Source: Sulfuriroseicoccus oceanibius (GTDB lineage: Bacteria > Verrucomicrobiota > Verrucomicrobiia > Verrucomicrobiales > SLCJ01). From it: a DNA stretch of 64,000 nucleotides. The DNA lies in contig NZ_CP066776.1 in NCBI RefSeq assembly GCF_010681825.2, forward strand, positions 1,860,001 through 1,924,000, read 5' to 3'. The notes below the pieces were generated by a model that was given only the letters and a program-made list of their open reading frames with translations, searched no databases and was not told where the DNA came from. Below, in pieces: positions 51,136 through 60,248 of the stretch (position 1 is the stretch's first letter; every line of letters starts with the position of its first letter). A program made the translations under genes and the position numbers.

Positions 51136-53343
51136 TTAAATCTTGCCATCCCACTTGCGGGCGATCCAGAAGCCACTGGCGCAGACGATGAAAAGTGCGA
51201 GCCACCACCAGGTGAACTGAAGGGCCGTGGTGCGCACGACCGGTGGTTTCGGCTTCAATTGGCCGAGTTCGCGGATCAGTGCAGGCAGTTCTTCAGGAGC
51301 GGCGACGCTGCCGCCGGTGATGCGTGAGATTTGATCGAGAACATCGGGGCGGGCAGGTTGGCCTGGTTGTTCGCGGTTGCCGCCCTGAACATGGACGGTA
51401 GTGGTCACCGACTCGCCGGTGGATGGCGTCGATGCGGTGAAGGTGTGCTCACCGGGTTCGTCGAGCCTGAGGGTGGAGAAAAACGCGCCGAACCCACCTG
51501 CGGACGGAGTCATTTCAATGCGTCGCACGGCACCATTCGGAGCGGTAACGTCGACAATCACCTCGCCGCGGGTCAATGGCACGCCATTGGCATCGTAGGC
51601 GTTGGCATTCAGCGTCAGTGTAGTGCCTGGCTCCGGATTGGCCGGGTTCATGAAAAGACGCAGCGACTCGCCTTCCGCCATCTTCCGCTGGTAGGACATC
51701 CAGCGGGCGACCTGGCCCCAGAAGCGGTAGTGATAGAGGTCTTCCACGCCCTTGCGCCAGCGCCACGCACTGTCGATCCCGAGGTAGAGTACCTTGCCTG
51801 TGCCGGCGGTTGTGGTGACCAGCATCGGCAAGCGGCCGTGGTCGTTTTTGGTGGTCGAGTGCACGGCAAGCACGTCCGCTCCGGCCTTGGCTTTGATCAC
51901 GGGGGCGTGCCAGAAGAAGCCGGGCAGGTTTTTCCAGACATCCGGGTTGGTGCGTTCGTCGCGAACCAGCATCGTGAGCAGGTTCTGGCGTCCACCGGAG
52001 GTGAGGGCAAGGTTGGAGGCGTCGGCTGCGGCGACGCCTTGGTCGCGGTTGTCTTCCAGCACGACGGGGATCAGCGACGCCAGTGGTGTGTCCATGAGCG
52101 AGGCTTGGTTACCACGGCGGCCGGGGATCAGCACGAGCCCGCTGGCCTGCTGCTCCACGAGTTGTTTGAGCAGCGTGGCCTGTTCTTCAGTGAGCTGGTC
52201 TGGGTTCACGCCGACATCGCCGAGGAACACGACGTCGTAGGTGGAAAGGTCCTTGAGGTCGGACGGAAACTTATCGAGGTAGCCTGCTCCGCCGGTGACC
52301 ACACCTTTTTCTCCATTGAGCAGGATGCTGTTCACTTCAACGCCCGGATCGCGGTAGAGGGCGTTGCGGATGAAGCGGTATTCCCAGCGCGGGTAGGAAT
52401 CGATCACCAGCACTTTGATGGTTTCCTTACGGGCGGAGACTTGAACCAGGCGGCGGTTGTTCTCGGTGATGAGTTCGCCTTCTTGAACCGGGACGTCGAG
52501 CGCGAGTGTGGTATCTCCCTCGCGGCTCGGGGTCCAGAAAAGAGATCCGGAGGTTTCGCGCAGAGCGGGGAGAGTGATGCTCTTGGTCACCGGAGGTTGG
52601 TTCTCCGCGTTAAGTGTCACCACCGTGGTCACGGCGGTGCTCATTGAGTTGCGGATGGTGAAGTTGATCTGCATCTTGTCACCCACCACGCCGAAAGCCG
52701 GGGCGGAAACTGAGATGACGTCGAGATCCGGCAGCCGGTTCGGTGCGCCAACGCCAACGCCGAAGACGGGAACGCCTTGTGCAGCCAGGCCGGCCGCACC
52801 TTGGATTGGGTCGCCCCCCTCGTTCCAATCGCCATCACTGAGGACCACGACCGCGCGCAGGTTGGAGTGGCGTTCGGCGGTATCCTTCAGCGCCGAGTTG
52901 AGGTTGGTACCGGCGGTGGATTCGGCGGCATTGTCCTGAGGGACGGCGGAGAATGGTTCGAAGACGAGATTGTTGTCTGACTCCAGATCGTTCCAGAAGC
53001 GGTCTTCGCGGACGGTTTCGACGAACGCACGGCGGCTGGTGACGGTGCGGTTTTGCTCGGCGTCCAATGCTGCGACGTCGAGTGTGTCCATGCTACCTGA
53101 TTCATCGACGAGCACGGCGATGGTCGGCTTGGTGGTGGGCTGGTCGGTGGTGCGCAGTTCCGGCTGGAGCAGGGTGATGCAGGCGAGAGCCGCGACCAAC
53201 AAGCGCAGGGCTTCAGTGATCAATGTGCGGCGCGACTTGCCCGAGCGGGCCCAGCTCAGCCAGGCGACCACCAAGAATGCAACCATCACGCAGGCGGCGA
53301 TGATCTTTAGAGTGGATCCGGAGGCGAATGCGAATTCGGTCAT
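51136..53343 (-). CDS. Membrane VWA protein of the MoxR/Bat operon
   Basis: 735 residues. Helices lie at about 10-30 and 42-60, and a final one at about 710-728 (WWWLALFIVCASGFWIARK). A VWA domain follows the second helix, with VLVDESGSMDTLDV and later VVVLSDGDWNEGG. Around 310-540 the sequence resembles the glutamine-amidotransferase-like region common in these proteins (VLVIDSYPRWEYRF, VFLGDVGVNP). The C-terminus has a beta-sandwich region. It is the last gene of the moxR-DUF58-batA unit, 21 bases after the BatA-like gene. Role in envelope stress or complex assembly is inferred from the operon. Confidence 0.88.
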   Translation of the reverse strand: MTEFAFASGSTLKIIAACVMVAFLVVAWLSWARSGKSRRTLITEALRLLVAALACITLLQPELRTTDQPTTKPTIAVLVDESGSMDTLDVAALDAEQNRTVTSRRAFVETVREDRFWNDLESDNNLVFEPFSAVPQDNAAESTAGTNLNSALKDTAERHSNLRAVVVLSDGDWNEGGDPIQGAAGLAAQGVPVFGVGVGAPNRLPDLDVISVSAPAFGVVGDKMQINFTIRNSMSTAVTTVVTLNAENQPPVTKSITLPALRETSGSLFWTPSREGDTTLALDVPVQEGELITENNRRLVQVSARKETIKVLVIDSYPRWEYRFIRNALYRDPGVEVNSILLNGEKGVVTGGAGYLDKFPSDLKDLSTYDVVFLGDVGVNPDQLTEEQATLLKQLVEQQASGLVLIPGRRGNQASLMDTPLASLIPVVLEDNRDQGVAAADASNLALTSGGRQNLLTMLVRDERTNPDVWKNLPGFFWHAPVIKAKAGADVLAVHSTTKNDHGRLPMLVTTTAGTGKVLYLGIDSAWRWRKGVEDLYHYRFWGQVARWMSYQRKMAEGESLRLFMNPANPEPGTTLTLNANAYDANGVPLTRGEVIVDVTAPNGAVRRIEMTPSAGGFGAFFSTLRLDEPGEHTFTASTPSTGESVTTTVHVQGGNREQPGQPARPDVLDQISRITGGSVAAPEELPALIRELGQLKPKPPVVRTTALQFTWWWLALFIVCASGFWIARKWDGKI

Positions 53344-53364
53344 TAGGGGAGAGTTGCGGAAAGA

Positions 53365-55368
53365 TCAGCCCATTGGGGCGGTCTGGGATTGGCGGGGGGA
53401 GGGCGGAAGGCTGAGAATGCCTTCGGTGAGGAGGAATACGAGGACGCAGACGGCGAATGCGCGCCAGATTGGTGTGGCAATGTTGTCTTCGCGGTTCACG
53501 CGTTCTTCGAACACGCGGATCTTCGTATTTTCCAGCAGGGCTCGGACTTGATCGCTGTCGAGTTGGGCGATGGCCGACTCAGTCGGGGCGATGTTGAGCG
53601 CGACGAGATAGCGGTTCTCCGGATCTGTGAAAACACCAGCGGATTCCTTGGCAGAAACGGCCGATTCACTGGTGGTGGCGAGGGGCGACCACGCGGTGTC
53701 GACTGCGCCCGGAAGCCTCTCACCCACGTGCATCAAGCGGCTGCCTCCCACTTTGATCGACCCGTCCACGATCATGCGCTGCACGGCTGGGAACAAAACA
53801 TTGCGGCGCAGTAGGTCCGACCAGCGGTCGTCCGGCAGCGTGGTGAATGCTGTGACCGCACCGAGCCCGACGCGTTTGGTCAGCGCAAATGGCTGGCCGT
53901 CGGCGAAGTTGGCGGCCACCGTGGCTCCTTCAAAGGATACCGGTGCGCGGCGAATGACGATCAGCTGGTCGAGCACGGGCTTGCTGCCATCCTCAAAGTT
54001 GGCGAACCAGCCGGACTCCTGGATCCACTCGCTGATCATGAATTGCTGGTCTGCCGGTGCGGCTTCGCTTGCGGCAAAACGGATGCCCATCAGGTCGTTC
54101 GCCGCGGAGGTGTCGTCATTTGTGGTTGGGAAAACCGCAAGCTGACCACCACGCTGGACGAAGCGTCCGATGGTGGTGTGGAAGGCGGGATCCGCGGGCA
54201 CCGGTGCTTGCCAGATGACGAGGCTGGTGGTGTCCCAGTCGATGCGTTGCCATTGGTCTGGTGCGAGTTGTTCGGCTTCGCGGGTGGTGAGCGATTTCGG
54301 TGCGGCGGCGAGGATGAGACGCTTGCCGACGGTGCCGGGCTCCGCGACGACGACACTGCGCAGCGGCGTGGTGTCAGGGAAGGTGAACCAGGCGTGGTTG
54401 TCGCGTGGGTTGGTATCGACGGGCAGCGAGACCTTGCCCCAACCTGCTTCGGTGGTCGATGCGTCGAGATCGATGCGTTTGCGGACGGATGTGGTACCCG
54501 GTGCAACGCGCAGCGACTGCTGCGATGGCGAGCCCTCGCCGATGCTGGTGAAGAGAGGCAGTTCAATAGTGTCGCTGCCGTGGTTGGTGACTTCCAGGTC
54601 CAGCGTCAGTGTGTTGTGGTGGCGCTGCGTGCGGGTTACGGCAACCGATGCGTTCGGGGCGCCGTTGGTGGACTCACTGGTAAGAGCGAGGACGCGGATC
54701 GGTACCGAAGTCTTGAGCGATTGGAATGAATCATCGAGCGCGCTCCAGATACCGGCGTCCTGATGCCAGTTGCTGGCTTGCATATCCGAGACCACCCAGA
54801 TTTCCGCGTTGTCCGGTTTTGCGCTGGCGATCCAGCCGTGAGCGGCGGAAAGCATGGCGGGGATGTCCGCAACACGGTCCGATGCCTGGGTTTGCGGAAG
54901 GTCCTCCAGTCGGGCGGTGCCCGAGACGGTGACTGGTGTCATCGTTGCGCTGTCGATCAGCACAACCTTTGCACCGTCGGCAAATTGGCGGATCGACTTG
55001 CTGATGCGCGAGATTGCCATGCTGCGCTTGCTCGGGCCGTCCGCATATTGCACCAGCTCCATGCTCGGTGAGCGGTCAAAGAGCAGCACGATGGTGTCCG
55101 GCTGGCTGCTTCCCGCCCAGCCCAGAATGCCACCGGCAATCGGGCGCGCGATCGCGGCCACCAGCGCTGCCAGTGCCAGTACCCTGCAGGTCAGAATCAG
55201 AATGTTGCGCAGTTTGCGTTTGCCGCGGGATTCGCGGCTCGCCTGGATCAAAAACATCATCGCCGCCCATTGGATCGTGCGGTGACGCCGCTTGTTGATC
55301 AAATGGATGATCACAGGAATCGCCGCAAAGACCAGCGCTCCGAGGATCAGCGGTTGGAGGAAGTTCAT
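53365..55368 (-). CDS. BatA-domain/VWA membrane protein
   Basis: 667 residues. It starts with the aerotolerance BatA N-terminal motif (FLQPLILGALVFAAIPVIIHL, INKRRHRTIQWAAMMFL), then a second helix (LALAALVAAIARP) and a VWA domain (TIVLLFDRSPSMELVQ). A C-terminal helix (about 645-660, VCVLVFLLTEGILSL) follows. The MIDAS site has DRSPSM in place of DxSGSM and may bind metal weakly. It lies between DUF58 (38 bases upstream) and the last VWA gene (21 bases downstream). Confidence 0.9.
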   Translation of the reverse strand: MNFLQPLILGALVFAAIPVIIHLINKRRHRTIQWAAMMFLIQASRESRGKRKLRNILILTCRVLALAALVAAIARPIAGGILGWAGSSQPDTIVLLFDRSPSMELVQYADGPSKRSMAISRISKSIRQFADGAKVVLIDSATMTPVTVSGTARLEDLPQTQASDRVADIPAMLSAAHGWIASAKPDNAEIWVVSDMQASNWHQDAGIWSALDDSFQSLKTSVPIRVLALTSESTNGAPNASVAVTRTQRHHNTLTLDLEVTNHGSDTIELPLFTSIGEGSPSQQSLRVAPGTTSVRKRIDLDASTTEAGWGKVSLPVDTNPRDNHAWFTFPDTTPLRSVVVAEPGTVGKRLILAAAPKSLTTREAEQLAPDQWQRIDWDTTSLVIWQAPVPADPAFHTTIGRFVQRGGQLAVFPTTNDDTSAANDLMGIRFAASEAAPADQQFMISEWIQESGWFANFEDGSKPVLDQLIVIRRAPVSFEGATVAANFADGQPFALTKRVGLGAVTAFTTLPDDRWSDLLRRNVLFPAVQRMIVDGSIKVGGSRLMHVGERLPGAVDTAWSPLATTSESAVSAKESAGVFTDPENRYLVALNIAPTESAIAQLDSDQVRALLENTKIRVFEERVNREDNIATPIWRAFAVCVLVFLLTEGILSLPPSPRQSQTAPMG

Positions 55369-55406
55369 AAAGTCGGGAAAATGGGGTGGGAGGAGTCGGG
55401 CTCGGC

Positions 55407-56318
55407 TCAGCGCTTCTTCGGCAAGCGGGCGGTGAGGAACTTGGTCAATACTTCATCGTACGGGGTGTTGGTGACCACCCGTTGGTAATCCGCGTTACAG
55501 TCGTGGCAGTTCTTGCGCGTCTGCTCGAGGTATTGGTTGAGCGCTGCGTGGTAGCGGTCGGCGATGGAGTTGGGGTCGGCGATGATGGTTTCGTTGCCTT
55601 CCAAGTCGACGAAGCGTTGTGGGCGGTCGAACTCAAACCCGAGCTCGAGCGGATCGAGCAGGTGGAAGGTTGCGATGTCGTGCTTGTTGAAGTGCAAGTG
55701 CTGCAGCGCGTCCTTGAGCTCGTTGGGCGGGCAGAAGAAGTCGGAGATGATGATGATCAACGCGCGCTGACGCACTTTTTCCGCTACTTCGTGCAGCGTC
55801 TCGGCGAGGCTGGTCGTGCCACTTGGCTCGGAGTCTGCCAGCACGTCGAAGATGGCTTCGAGGTGCGACGGATTGCGCCGGGCCGGGAGCGACAGGTTGC
55901 CCGCTTCGTTACAACGGGTCATCCCGATCGCGTCGCCGCCTTGCAACGTCAGGTAGGCAATCGACGATGCCAGACGTTTGGCGTAGTCGAGCTTGGTCAT
56001 GCCGTCGCCGCTGGAAAATGCCATCGAGCCACTGGTGTCGACCACCAGGTAGGCGCGTAGGTTGGTTTCCGCTTCGAATTCTTTGATGTAGAAGCGGTCG
56101 CTGCGCGCGTAGGCCCGCCAGTCGAGACGCCGGGTGTCGTCGCCGGGTACGTATTTGCGGTACTCGGCGAACTCCACACTCGATCCCCGGTGCGGGCTTT
56201 TGTGACGCCCGGCAACGGTACCCAACATAGGGCCGCGGGCGAAGAGCGGAAGCGCACCCAGTTTCCCGACCACTGATGGGTCGAAAAACGAGTGTTTCGA
56301 TGAGGAGGATTCTGCCAC
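55407..56318 (-). CDS. DUF58 domain protein
   Basis: 303 residues, GTG start. The DUF58 signature is intact (GSSVEFAEYRKYVPGDDTRR, LDWRAYARSDRFYIKEFE), followed by a VWA-like fold with VVDTSGSMAF and IIIISDFF. It is soluble. In this operon class DUF58 proteins partner MoxR ATPases, and the complex is thought to act as a chaperone for metal or cofactor insertion. It starts 28 bases after moxR. Confidence 0.95.
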   Translation of the reverse strand: MAESSSSKHSFFDPSVVGKLGALPLFARGPMLGTVAGRHKSPHRGSSVEFAEYRKYVPGDDTRRLDWRAYARSDRFYIKEFEAETNLRAYLVVDTSGSMAFSSGDGMTKLDYAKRLASSIAYLTLQGGDAIGMTRCNEAGNLSLPARRNPSHLEAIFDVLADSEPSGTTSLAETLHEVAEKVRQRALIIIISDFFCPPNELKDALQHLHFNKHDIATFHLLDPLELGFEFDRPQRFVDLEGNETIIADPNSIADRYHAALNQYLEQTRKNCHDCNADYQRVVTNTPYDEVLTKFLTARLPKKR

Positions 56319-56345
56319 GATTGCTCGGTGGGGTGGGGCGTTGGG

Positions 56346-57419
56346 TTATCGCTCGCGGGTCTCTTCGATCAATCGCTCGACCACCTTGAGGCTGGTCATG
56401 CCTTCGCTTTCGGCAGCGAAGTTGGTCAGCACGCGGTGAACGAGTACCGGCTTGGCGACTTCCTCCACGTCCTCCATGCGCACCATGTAGCTGCCCTTGA
56501 GGGCGGCGCGGGTCTTGGCGGCGATGATAATGTACTGGATCGCACGTGGACCGGCACCCCAGGCAACGAAGTTCTTGAGCCACTGCGGTGCGGAAGCTTC
56601 GTTCGGGCGGGTCTTGCGCACGAGACGCACGACAAATTCGTAAAGGTGGTCAGGAACTGGAACGCGGCGCACCAGCGATTGGAACTTCATCAGCTTTTCG
56701 CCGGTGAGGACGTGGCCGATTTCCGCCAATGCTGAGCCGGTGGTCTCACGGGCGATGCGTACTTCGTCCTCGTGGGTTGGATAGCCCACTTCGATCAAGA
56801 ACATGAAGCGGTCGAGCTGGGCTTCCGGCAGTGGATAGGTTCCTTCTTGTTCCACCGGGTTCTGGGTCGCCAACACGAAGAACGGCTGGTCGAGCTGGAA
56901 TGTCTTGCCCACCACGGTGACGCGGCGCTCCTGCATCGCTTCGAGCAATGCGGCCTGGGTCTTGGCCGGGGCACGGTTGATTTCGTCGGCGAGCACGATG
57001 TTGGCGAAGATCGGTCCTTTGATGAACTCGAACTCACGCTTTCCGCCGCTGCCGCTGTCCTGAAGAATATCGGTGCCGGTAATGTCCATCGGCATCAGGT
57101 CCGGAGTGAACTGAATGCGGCTGAACGAGAGCGACATTGTTTCCGCCAGCGTGCTCACCAGGAGCGTTTTTGCCAGGCCTGGTACACCCATCAGCAACGA
57201 GTGGCCGCGGGAGAAAATCGAAATCGCCAGCAGTTCGACCACATCTTCCTGGCCGATGATGACTTTGCCGATCTGAGTTTTGAGGTCCCGGTAAATCGCC
57301 TGCAGGTCATCAATGGCGGCGACATCGTCGTCTTGGAGTGAGGCGTCTGTGATAGCGGTTGCCGCAAGCGAGGATGCGGTTTCTGGCGATGCTGGGGATT
57401 GAACGGATTCTTCGGACAC
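56346..57419 (-). CDS. MoxR-family AAA+ ATPase
   Basis: From a GTG at 57419 the protein has about 357 residues. A GTG at 57509 would add 30 residues of unlikely sequence. The Walker A-like GVPGLAKTLLV, Walker B region IVLADEINRAPAK and the sensor (VLATQNPVEQEGTYPLPEAQ) are intact. The C-terminal lid follows. It is the first gene of a four-gene unit with DUF58, BatA/VWA and VWA proteins, which is widespread in this phylum. MoxR ATPases act with VWA partners in protein maturation or stress response. Confidence 0.94.
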   Translation of the reverse strand: MSEESVQSPASPETASSLAATAITDASLQDDDVAAIDDLQAIYRDLKTQIGKVIIGQEDVVELLAISIFSRGHSLLMGVPGLAKTLLVSTLAETMSLSFSRIQFTPDLMPMDITGTDILQDSGSGGKREFEFIKGPIFANIVLADEINRAPAKTQAALLEAMQERRVTVVGKTFQLDQPFFVLATQNPVEQEGTYPLPEAQLDRFMFLIEVGYPTHEDEVRIARETTGSALAEIGHVLTGEKLMKFQSLVRRVPVPDHLYEFVVRLVRKTRPNEASAPQWLKNFVAWGAGPRAIQYIIIAAKTRAALKGSYMVRMEDVEEVAKPVLVHRVLTNFAAESEGMTSLKVVERLIEETRER

Positions 57420-57872
57420 AAGCAGGTGAGTGAAAGTGAATGACTGGGGTGAGTGAACAGGAACGTCGCCGACCACGGCGACAGGATAAAAAATTTGGAA
57501 TAATTTCACCGGGCGGGCGGTAATGCGATTCCATGGTCGCCCGCGCGAGTGGTGAACTTCGCATTTCCATCATATCCGGAACAATCAAACAAGCGTCAGT
57601 TGTCCGAATCTTGTGCCTTTTCTTTATGGCGTGCTGAGGAGACCTTCCGCTGTGACAACCCAAGGTGCGGCTGGACCATCGGTGAGGATGATTTTTTATC
57701 TGATTTTGATCTGTTCGGAGCGCTTGAGGTTCAGTGGATTGACGCGGCTGATGTCGTTCCAGGGAGCCGGATTTTTCCGAATTCTGGTGAATTTCTTCTT
57801 GAAAAGGGTGCGAATCTCGACATCTTCCAAGTCCCGGCAGCGAACGCGAGTTCGATGTTGGGAATATCCAAG
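57420..57872. other. Intergenic region between moxR and tRNA-Asn
   Basis: No gene is accepted. An A/T-rich segment at 57487-57512 (TAAAAAATTTGGAATAATTTC) probably holds the moxR promoter. An open frame at 57549-57884 runs into the tRNA and looks spurious. Confidence 0.45.
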
Positions 57873-57947
57873 GTTCCTGAGTAGCTCAGCGGTAGAGCGG
57901 GTGGCTGTTAACCACTAGGTCGTAGGTTCGAACCCTACCTCAGGAGC
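57873..57947 (+). tRNA. tRNA-Asn (anticodon GTT), copy 1
   Basis: The acceptor TCCTGAG pairs with CTCAGGA, followed by the discriminator G and an encoded CCA. The anticodon loop reads CTGTTAA (GTT). The T arm has GTAGGTTCGAACCCTAC. Confidence 0.97.
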
Positions 57948-58052
57948 CATTTTTTATGCCCCTTGTACGATCGGCTGAAAGTTGGCTTCAACACTTGGTT
58001 TTCATCATATTTGCCCGGCTGGTTTCAGTCGCGATGCAAACATTTTCAATGT

Positions 58053-58127
58053 TCCTGAGTAGCTCAGCGGTAGAGCGGGTGGCTGTTAACCACTAGGTCG
58101 TAGGTTCGAACCCTACCTCAGGAGCCA
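58053..58127 (+). tRNA. tRNA-Asn (anticodon GTT), copy 2
   Basis: Identical to the copy at 57873, including the encoded CCA, 180 bases downstream. The preceding few bases (GT) and the following bases (TTTTTATGCCC versus TTTTATGCCC) are also shared, so the unit was tandem-duplicated. Confidence 0.97.
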
Positions 58128-58810
58128 TTTTTATGCCCTGAATTCGCGATGTGGTGCGCGGGAGATACTCACGCAGAGACGCTAAGACGCAGAGGCTCAT
58201 CATGCGTAGTCGGGGGGCGAGTTCATCATCTCTCGTGGAGGCTTTTGGGGGGATCCGCAGATTGCGCAGATTTGAATTTTGGTGTTTTGGGTGAGGTACT
58301 GCACCACGTGGTCTGAAGCTCTCTACGTGACGGGGCGCGATTGGAACGCCGATCTCCAGGTCGGCAAGCCGAACGATCCGGCGTAGCCGTTGACTTTATT
58401 TCCGATTTTCCATTTCTGATCTCTACTTTCCCCGTGCCTCACGCAAAGACCCGGCGATCCCGAAGGAAGAGATGGCGGTGGTTGAGGCTTTAGCCCTTTT
58501 CGTGGCTTCTCGTGGTCTCTGTGGCGATCACTGCCGGCTCCGCCTGGAATCGAAAGCAGTGATACTCACTGCACTCCCAAACGGGCTGCGTCCGCACGCG
58601 CCTGCGCAGAATCATGTTCCTCATGGAAATCCTGTCTAAAAAGAGAGTGTGCGGCTGCGCCGGTTCATTAGGTCAACCTCAAGAGTGAGGTTGCTCCATC
58701 GATACTCGTTTTCGTGGCTTTTCGTAGCCTTCTGCGGCCATCTCAGTAGGCTCCGATTCTGTCTATAACACGATAGATCAGGCGGCTGATTTTGAGTGAT
58801 CAGCCGTCTT
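58128..58810. repeat. Gene-free repeat block before the thi cluster
   Basis: Module A (CTCACGCAGAGACGCTAAGA, near 58169), an inverted module B (ATCCTGTCTAAAAAGAGA, near 58629) and an inverted module D (AACCTCAAGAGTGAGGTTGC, near 58674) are present. They are the same sequences as in the accessory region at 858-6607, so these modules are genome-wide. No gene visible. Confidence 0.75.
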
Positions 58811-59017
58811 TTACCCGCCTGCGGCGACTTGGATGAGTTCCAGTCGGTCGCTGGTGGTGAGGTTGGTCGTGGGGAACTCGCGCGGGAACAGGGCGGTGCC
58901 GTTGTGCTCGACGAGTACCGGTTTGCCCTCGAGGCCGAGGTGCTTGAGCAGGTCGGTGACGGTGGCTGGTGCGTTGTCGCCGAAAGTGGTGTCGTTGCCG
59001 TTGATGGTGAGCGTCAT
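58811..59017 (-). CDS. thiS: Thiamine biosynthesis sulfur carrier ThiS
   Basis: From the ATG at 59017 the protein has 68 residues. It ends in the required Gly-Gly (QVAAGG), has the beta-grasp pattern (MTLTINGNDTTF, VLVEHNGTALFPREFPT) and fits ThiS. It carries sulfur to the thiazole of thiamine with ThiG. It lies 18 bases after thiH. No thiF, which adenylates ThiS, is in the window. Confidence 0.95.
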   Translation of the reverse strand: MTLTINGNDTTFGDNAPATVTDLLKHLGLEGKPVLVEHNGTALFPREFPTTNLTTSDRLELIQVAAGG

Positions 59018-59035
59018 GGTAGGCGGCAATTGGGG

Positions 59036-60202
59036 TTAGACGTTGACGAGGTGGGCTGGGTTCTCGTTGAGGATGGCCTCGTCCCAGTCTTTCCAGACAG
59101 GCTCGTAGCCGGCGTCGCGCACGGCTGCGGCGACTTCCTCGGCGCTGCGTTCGTCGGCAATGCCGAACTGCTCGGTCGCGCGCGAGCACTCCGACTTCTG
59201 CTTCGCTTCGAGTTCCACCCGTCGTCCTTTGACGGTGAGGTGCAGGTCATCGGCAGCCTGGCCGGTGTACCCGCCCGGATCGGTGCAAACCCCAGCCGAC
59301 ATCGAAGTCACGCCTAGTGGGATCATTGCGTCGCGCAGGGCGGCGGGCTCACGGGTGGAGAGCACGATGCCGACTTCCGGGAAGCAGAGGCGGAACGCAC
59401 ACACCAGCTGGACCAGCGCACGGTCGTCCAACGTGAAGTCTGGATTTGGCTGGAAGCTGTCCTCTCCGGCGTGTGGGCGCAGGCGAGGGAACGAGATGGT
59501 GAAGTTTGCCTTCCAGCATTTGCGGGAGAGGTAGTCGAGGTGCATCGCCAGGCGGATGGCTTCCTCGCGCCATTCCGAGAGCCCGAACAAAGCCCCCACG
59601 CCAATGCGGCGGAAGCCACCGGCGTATGCACGTTCCGGGCAGTCCAGGCGCCAGTCGAAGTTCTTCTTCGGTCCGGCCGTGTGGAGATACTCGTAGGTTT
59701 CCCGGTTATAGGTTTCCTGGTAGACGACCAGTCCCTCGCCGCCGGCTTCGACGATCTGGGAATACTGATGGTCTGCCATTGGCCCGACTTCGATGGCGAC
59801 GGTTGGGATAAACCCACGGATCGCACGGATGCATTCCTGCAGGTAGCCTTCGTCGACGAATTTAGGGTGCTCGCCAGCGACGAGTAGCACGCTGCGGAAC
59901 CCACGGGCCGCCAAATGCTTGGCCTCGCGCACGACGTGGTCGATGCCGAGTGTCACGCGCAGGATTGGATTGTCGCGCGAGAAGCCACAGTAGCGGCAGT
60001 TGTTGATGCACTCGTTGGAAACGTAGAGCGGCGCGAAAAGTCGGATTGCCTTGCCGAAGTGGCGCTGGGTCAGGCGCATCGATTCGCCGGCCATTTGCTC
60101 GAGCCCGGCGGCATCGACCGGGGCGACGAGCGAGGCGAACTTACGGACTCGCGGTTGGTTGCGCAGGGCGGCTTCGTTGCGGAATGCTTCAGAGAAAGAC
60201 AT
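59036..60202 (-). CDS. thiH: 2-iminoacetate synthase ThiH
   Basis: 388 residues. The radical SAM motif is CINNCRYCGFSRDN, with CxxxCxxC, and the rest matches ThiH (LLVAGEHPKFVDEGYLQ, GLVVYQETYNRETYEYLH, DWRLDCPERAYAGGFRRIG). It splits tyrosine to 2-iminoacetate for thiazole formation, and so indicates an anaerobic-type thiazole route rather than ThiO. It lies between rodA (46 bases upstream) and thiS. Confidence 0.96.
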   Translation of the reverse strand: MSFSEAFRNEAALRNQPRVRKFASLVAPVDAAGLEQMAGESMRLTQRHFGKAIRLFAPLYVSNECINNCRYCGFSRDNPILRVTLGIDHVVREAKHLAARGFRSVLLVAGEHPKFVDEGYLQECIRAIRGFIPTVAIEVGPMADHQYSQIVEAGGEGLVVYQETYNRETYEYLHTAGPKKNFDWRLDCPERAYAGGFRRIGVGALFGLSEWREEAIRLAMHLDYLSRKCWKANFTISFPRLRPHAGEDSFQPNPDFTLDDRALVQLVCAFRLCFPEVGIVLSTREPAALRDAMIPLGVTSMSAGVCTDPGGYTGQAADDLHLTVKGRRVELEAKQKSECSRATEQFGIADERSAEEVAAAVRDAGYEPVWKDWDEAILNENPAHLVNV

Positions 60203-60248
60203 CGTGGGTTTGAGGAATCGTGCGGGGGGAGGGGACGGGCGCCGGATC

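Noticed and set aside
57549-57884. Plus-strand frame of 111 codons before tRNA-Asn
   Set aside because: It runs into the tRNA gene and shows no known domain, and its start has no ribosome binding site.
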